Assembly (NCBI GenBank): GCA_029582155.1
Contig: CM055898.1
Coordinates: forward strand, 19,990,229 to 20,054,228
DNA length: 64,000 nucleotides
Direction of reading: 5' to 3'
Source: Panopea generosa
Lineage: Eukaryota; Mollusca; Bivalvia; Adapedonta; Hiatellidae
The translations under genes were made by a program, and so were the position numbers. Each line of letters begins with the position of its first letter. The first letter of the stretch is position 1. Below the pieces are notes generated by a model that saw only the letters and a list, made by a program, of their open reading frames with translations, was not told the origin of the DNA and did no database searches. Below, one piece after another: positions 63,251 through 64,000 of the stretch.

Positions 63251-64000
63251 ATGTCTGAAATAGTCCCACATGACTTTACCAGAATTTAACCCCGTCGGCC
63301 AAAATATTTGTATGCAAGAATGGCAATTTTACAAGCGAGATTTCTTGGTGCATCTATATGCTTTAAGATTGGATGACAAACCAGGAAAACGAAAGGTAGT
63401 TATGTTGCTAGCCAATATGGGACGTGATGCTATTAAGATTTACGATTCATTTACGTGGGCAGAAGCTGTAGTCGGAAATAAGGAACATGGCATAGTAGGG
63501 CACCCTGGCAAAGACCGGCACGATTTATAAACTGTATTTGAGAAATTTGACAGGCATTTTGGTGTGCACAATTACCGTAATATTAAACGGCAAGAGTTTT
63601 TAAATATAAAGCGAGGTAAGAACACTATCATGGATTATATTTCTGAATTGAAACACAAAGCAGAACATTGTCAATAAAGAGACCAGAGAGAGGGACTTAT
63701 ATGCGATATGATTATTAATGGTGTTGATGATAGGAAGTGTTCTGAAAAACTCACGGAAATACCGGCAGCTGAATTAACTCTTGATAATGTTATTCAAACA
63801 TGCCGTCTAGTTGAACTTACTGGTGCACATTTAAAAACACTTGATGCTGAAAACCCGAACGTGAGTTATACGCGTCATTCACATCAACCGAGAAATAACA
63901 CGAGGAATGGACAACCGAGAGCAGGTTACCAAGGCAACTACAAATACTGTAACAGGTGTTGTAAACATCGTGCATTTCGAAAGTGTCCCGCTTTCGATAA
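63251..64000 (+). pseudogene. Ty3/gypsy-type retrotransposon gag, decayed, runs off the window
   Basis: One plus-strand frame from 63270 to the window end encodes a gag-like protein. It has a capsid-type region with W-x-x-Y-x-x-x-F and E-K-F-x-x-H-F ... R-x-x-F-x-x-x-x-x-G-x-x-I-x-x-Y motifs, a basic segment, and a zinc-knuckle-like cysteine cluster of the C-x-x-C...H...C type near 63948-63985. Two in-frame stops (63528-63530 and about 63675) and a probable frame change near the first ATG at 63251 show it is broken. Polymerase genes would follow beyond 64000. It sits upstream of the RPTP gene or in one of its 5' introns, in opposite orientation. Confidence 0.75.

Overview
This is an AT-rich animal genome window with long introns, GT-AG splice sites and several tRNA-derived SINE families. 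A mollusc, probably a bivalve, fits best: an FN3-rich receptor tyrosine phosphatase, non-LTR elements with ORF1 and endonuclease-RT remnants, and a Ty3/gypsy-type gag with a single zinc knuckle. No species can be named from the sequence alone.

One host gene dominates. It lies on the minus strand from 59666 down to 7776 and encodes a receptor-type protein tyrosine phosphatase of the R3 kind (many FN3 repeats, one phosphatase domain; relatives are PTPRB, PTPRJ, PTPRQ and Ptp10D). I reconstructed 25 exons whose phases join without a break: FN3-1 (59370-59666), FN3-2 (57732-57907 + 52934-53132), FN3-3 (51993-52325), FN3-4 (47433-47729), FN3-5 (38719-38892 + 36663-36809), FN3-6 (35799-35947 + 35136-35219 + 34365-34431), a membrane-proximal ectodomain (33588-33767, 24859-25005, 24164-24293, 22859-22926) with an RRRR furin-like site, the transmembrane exon (17366-17465), the juxtamembrane exon (16964-17074) and the catalytic domain (16440 down to 7776). 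The signal peptide and any further FN3 repeats lie beyond 64000. The C-terminal tail was not identified.

The most striking point is in the catalytic domain. Two homologous exons, 12467-12618 and 10710-10867, encode the same segment, the WPD loop through HC of the P-loop. Both enter in phase 0 and leave in phase 2, so using both or neither breaks the frame. One codes for WPD, the other for WPY. This predicts mutually exclusive splicing between an active phosphatase and a general-acid-deficient (pseudophosphatase or substrate-trap) isoform.

A second theme is tandem amplification across splice junctions. A 117-bp unit holding the last exon's acceptor is triplicated (7850-8205). A 70-bp unit holding the donor of the 33588-33767 exon is amplified about 46 times (26025-29270, with remnants at 33478-33600), and the array is split by a decayed LINE.

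The introns also hold SINEs of at least three families, an inverted pair of about 0.6-0.7 kb repeats with an embedded tRNA-like sequence, three LINE remnants, a 2.9-kb TTAA-flanked inverted-repeat element, several minisatellites, and at 63251-64000 a decayed plus-strand gag running off the window.
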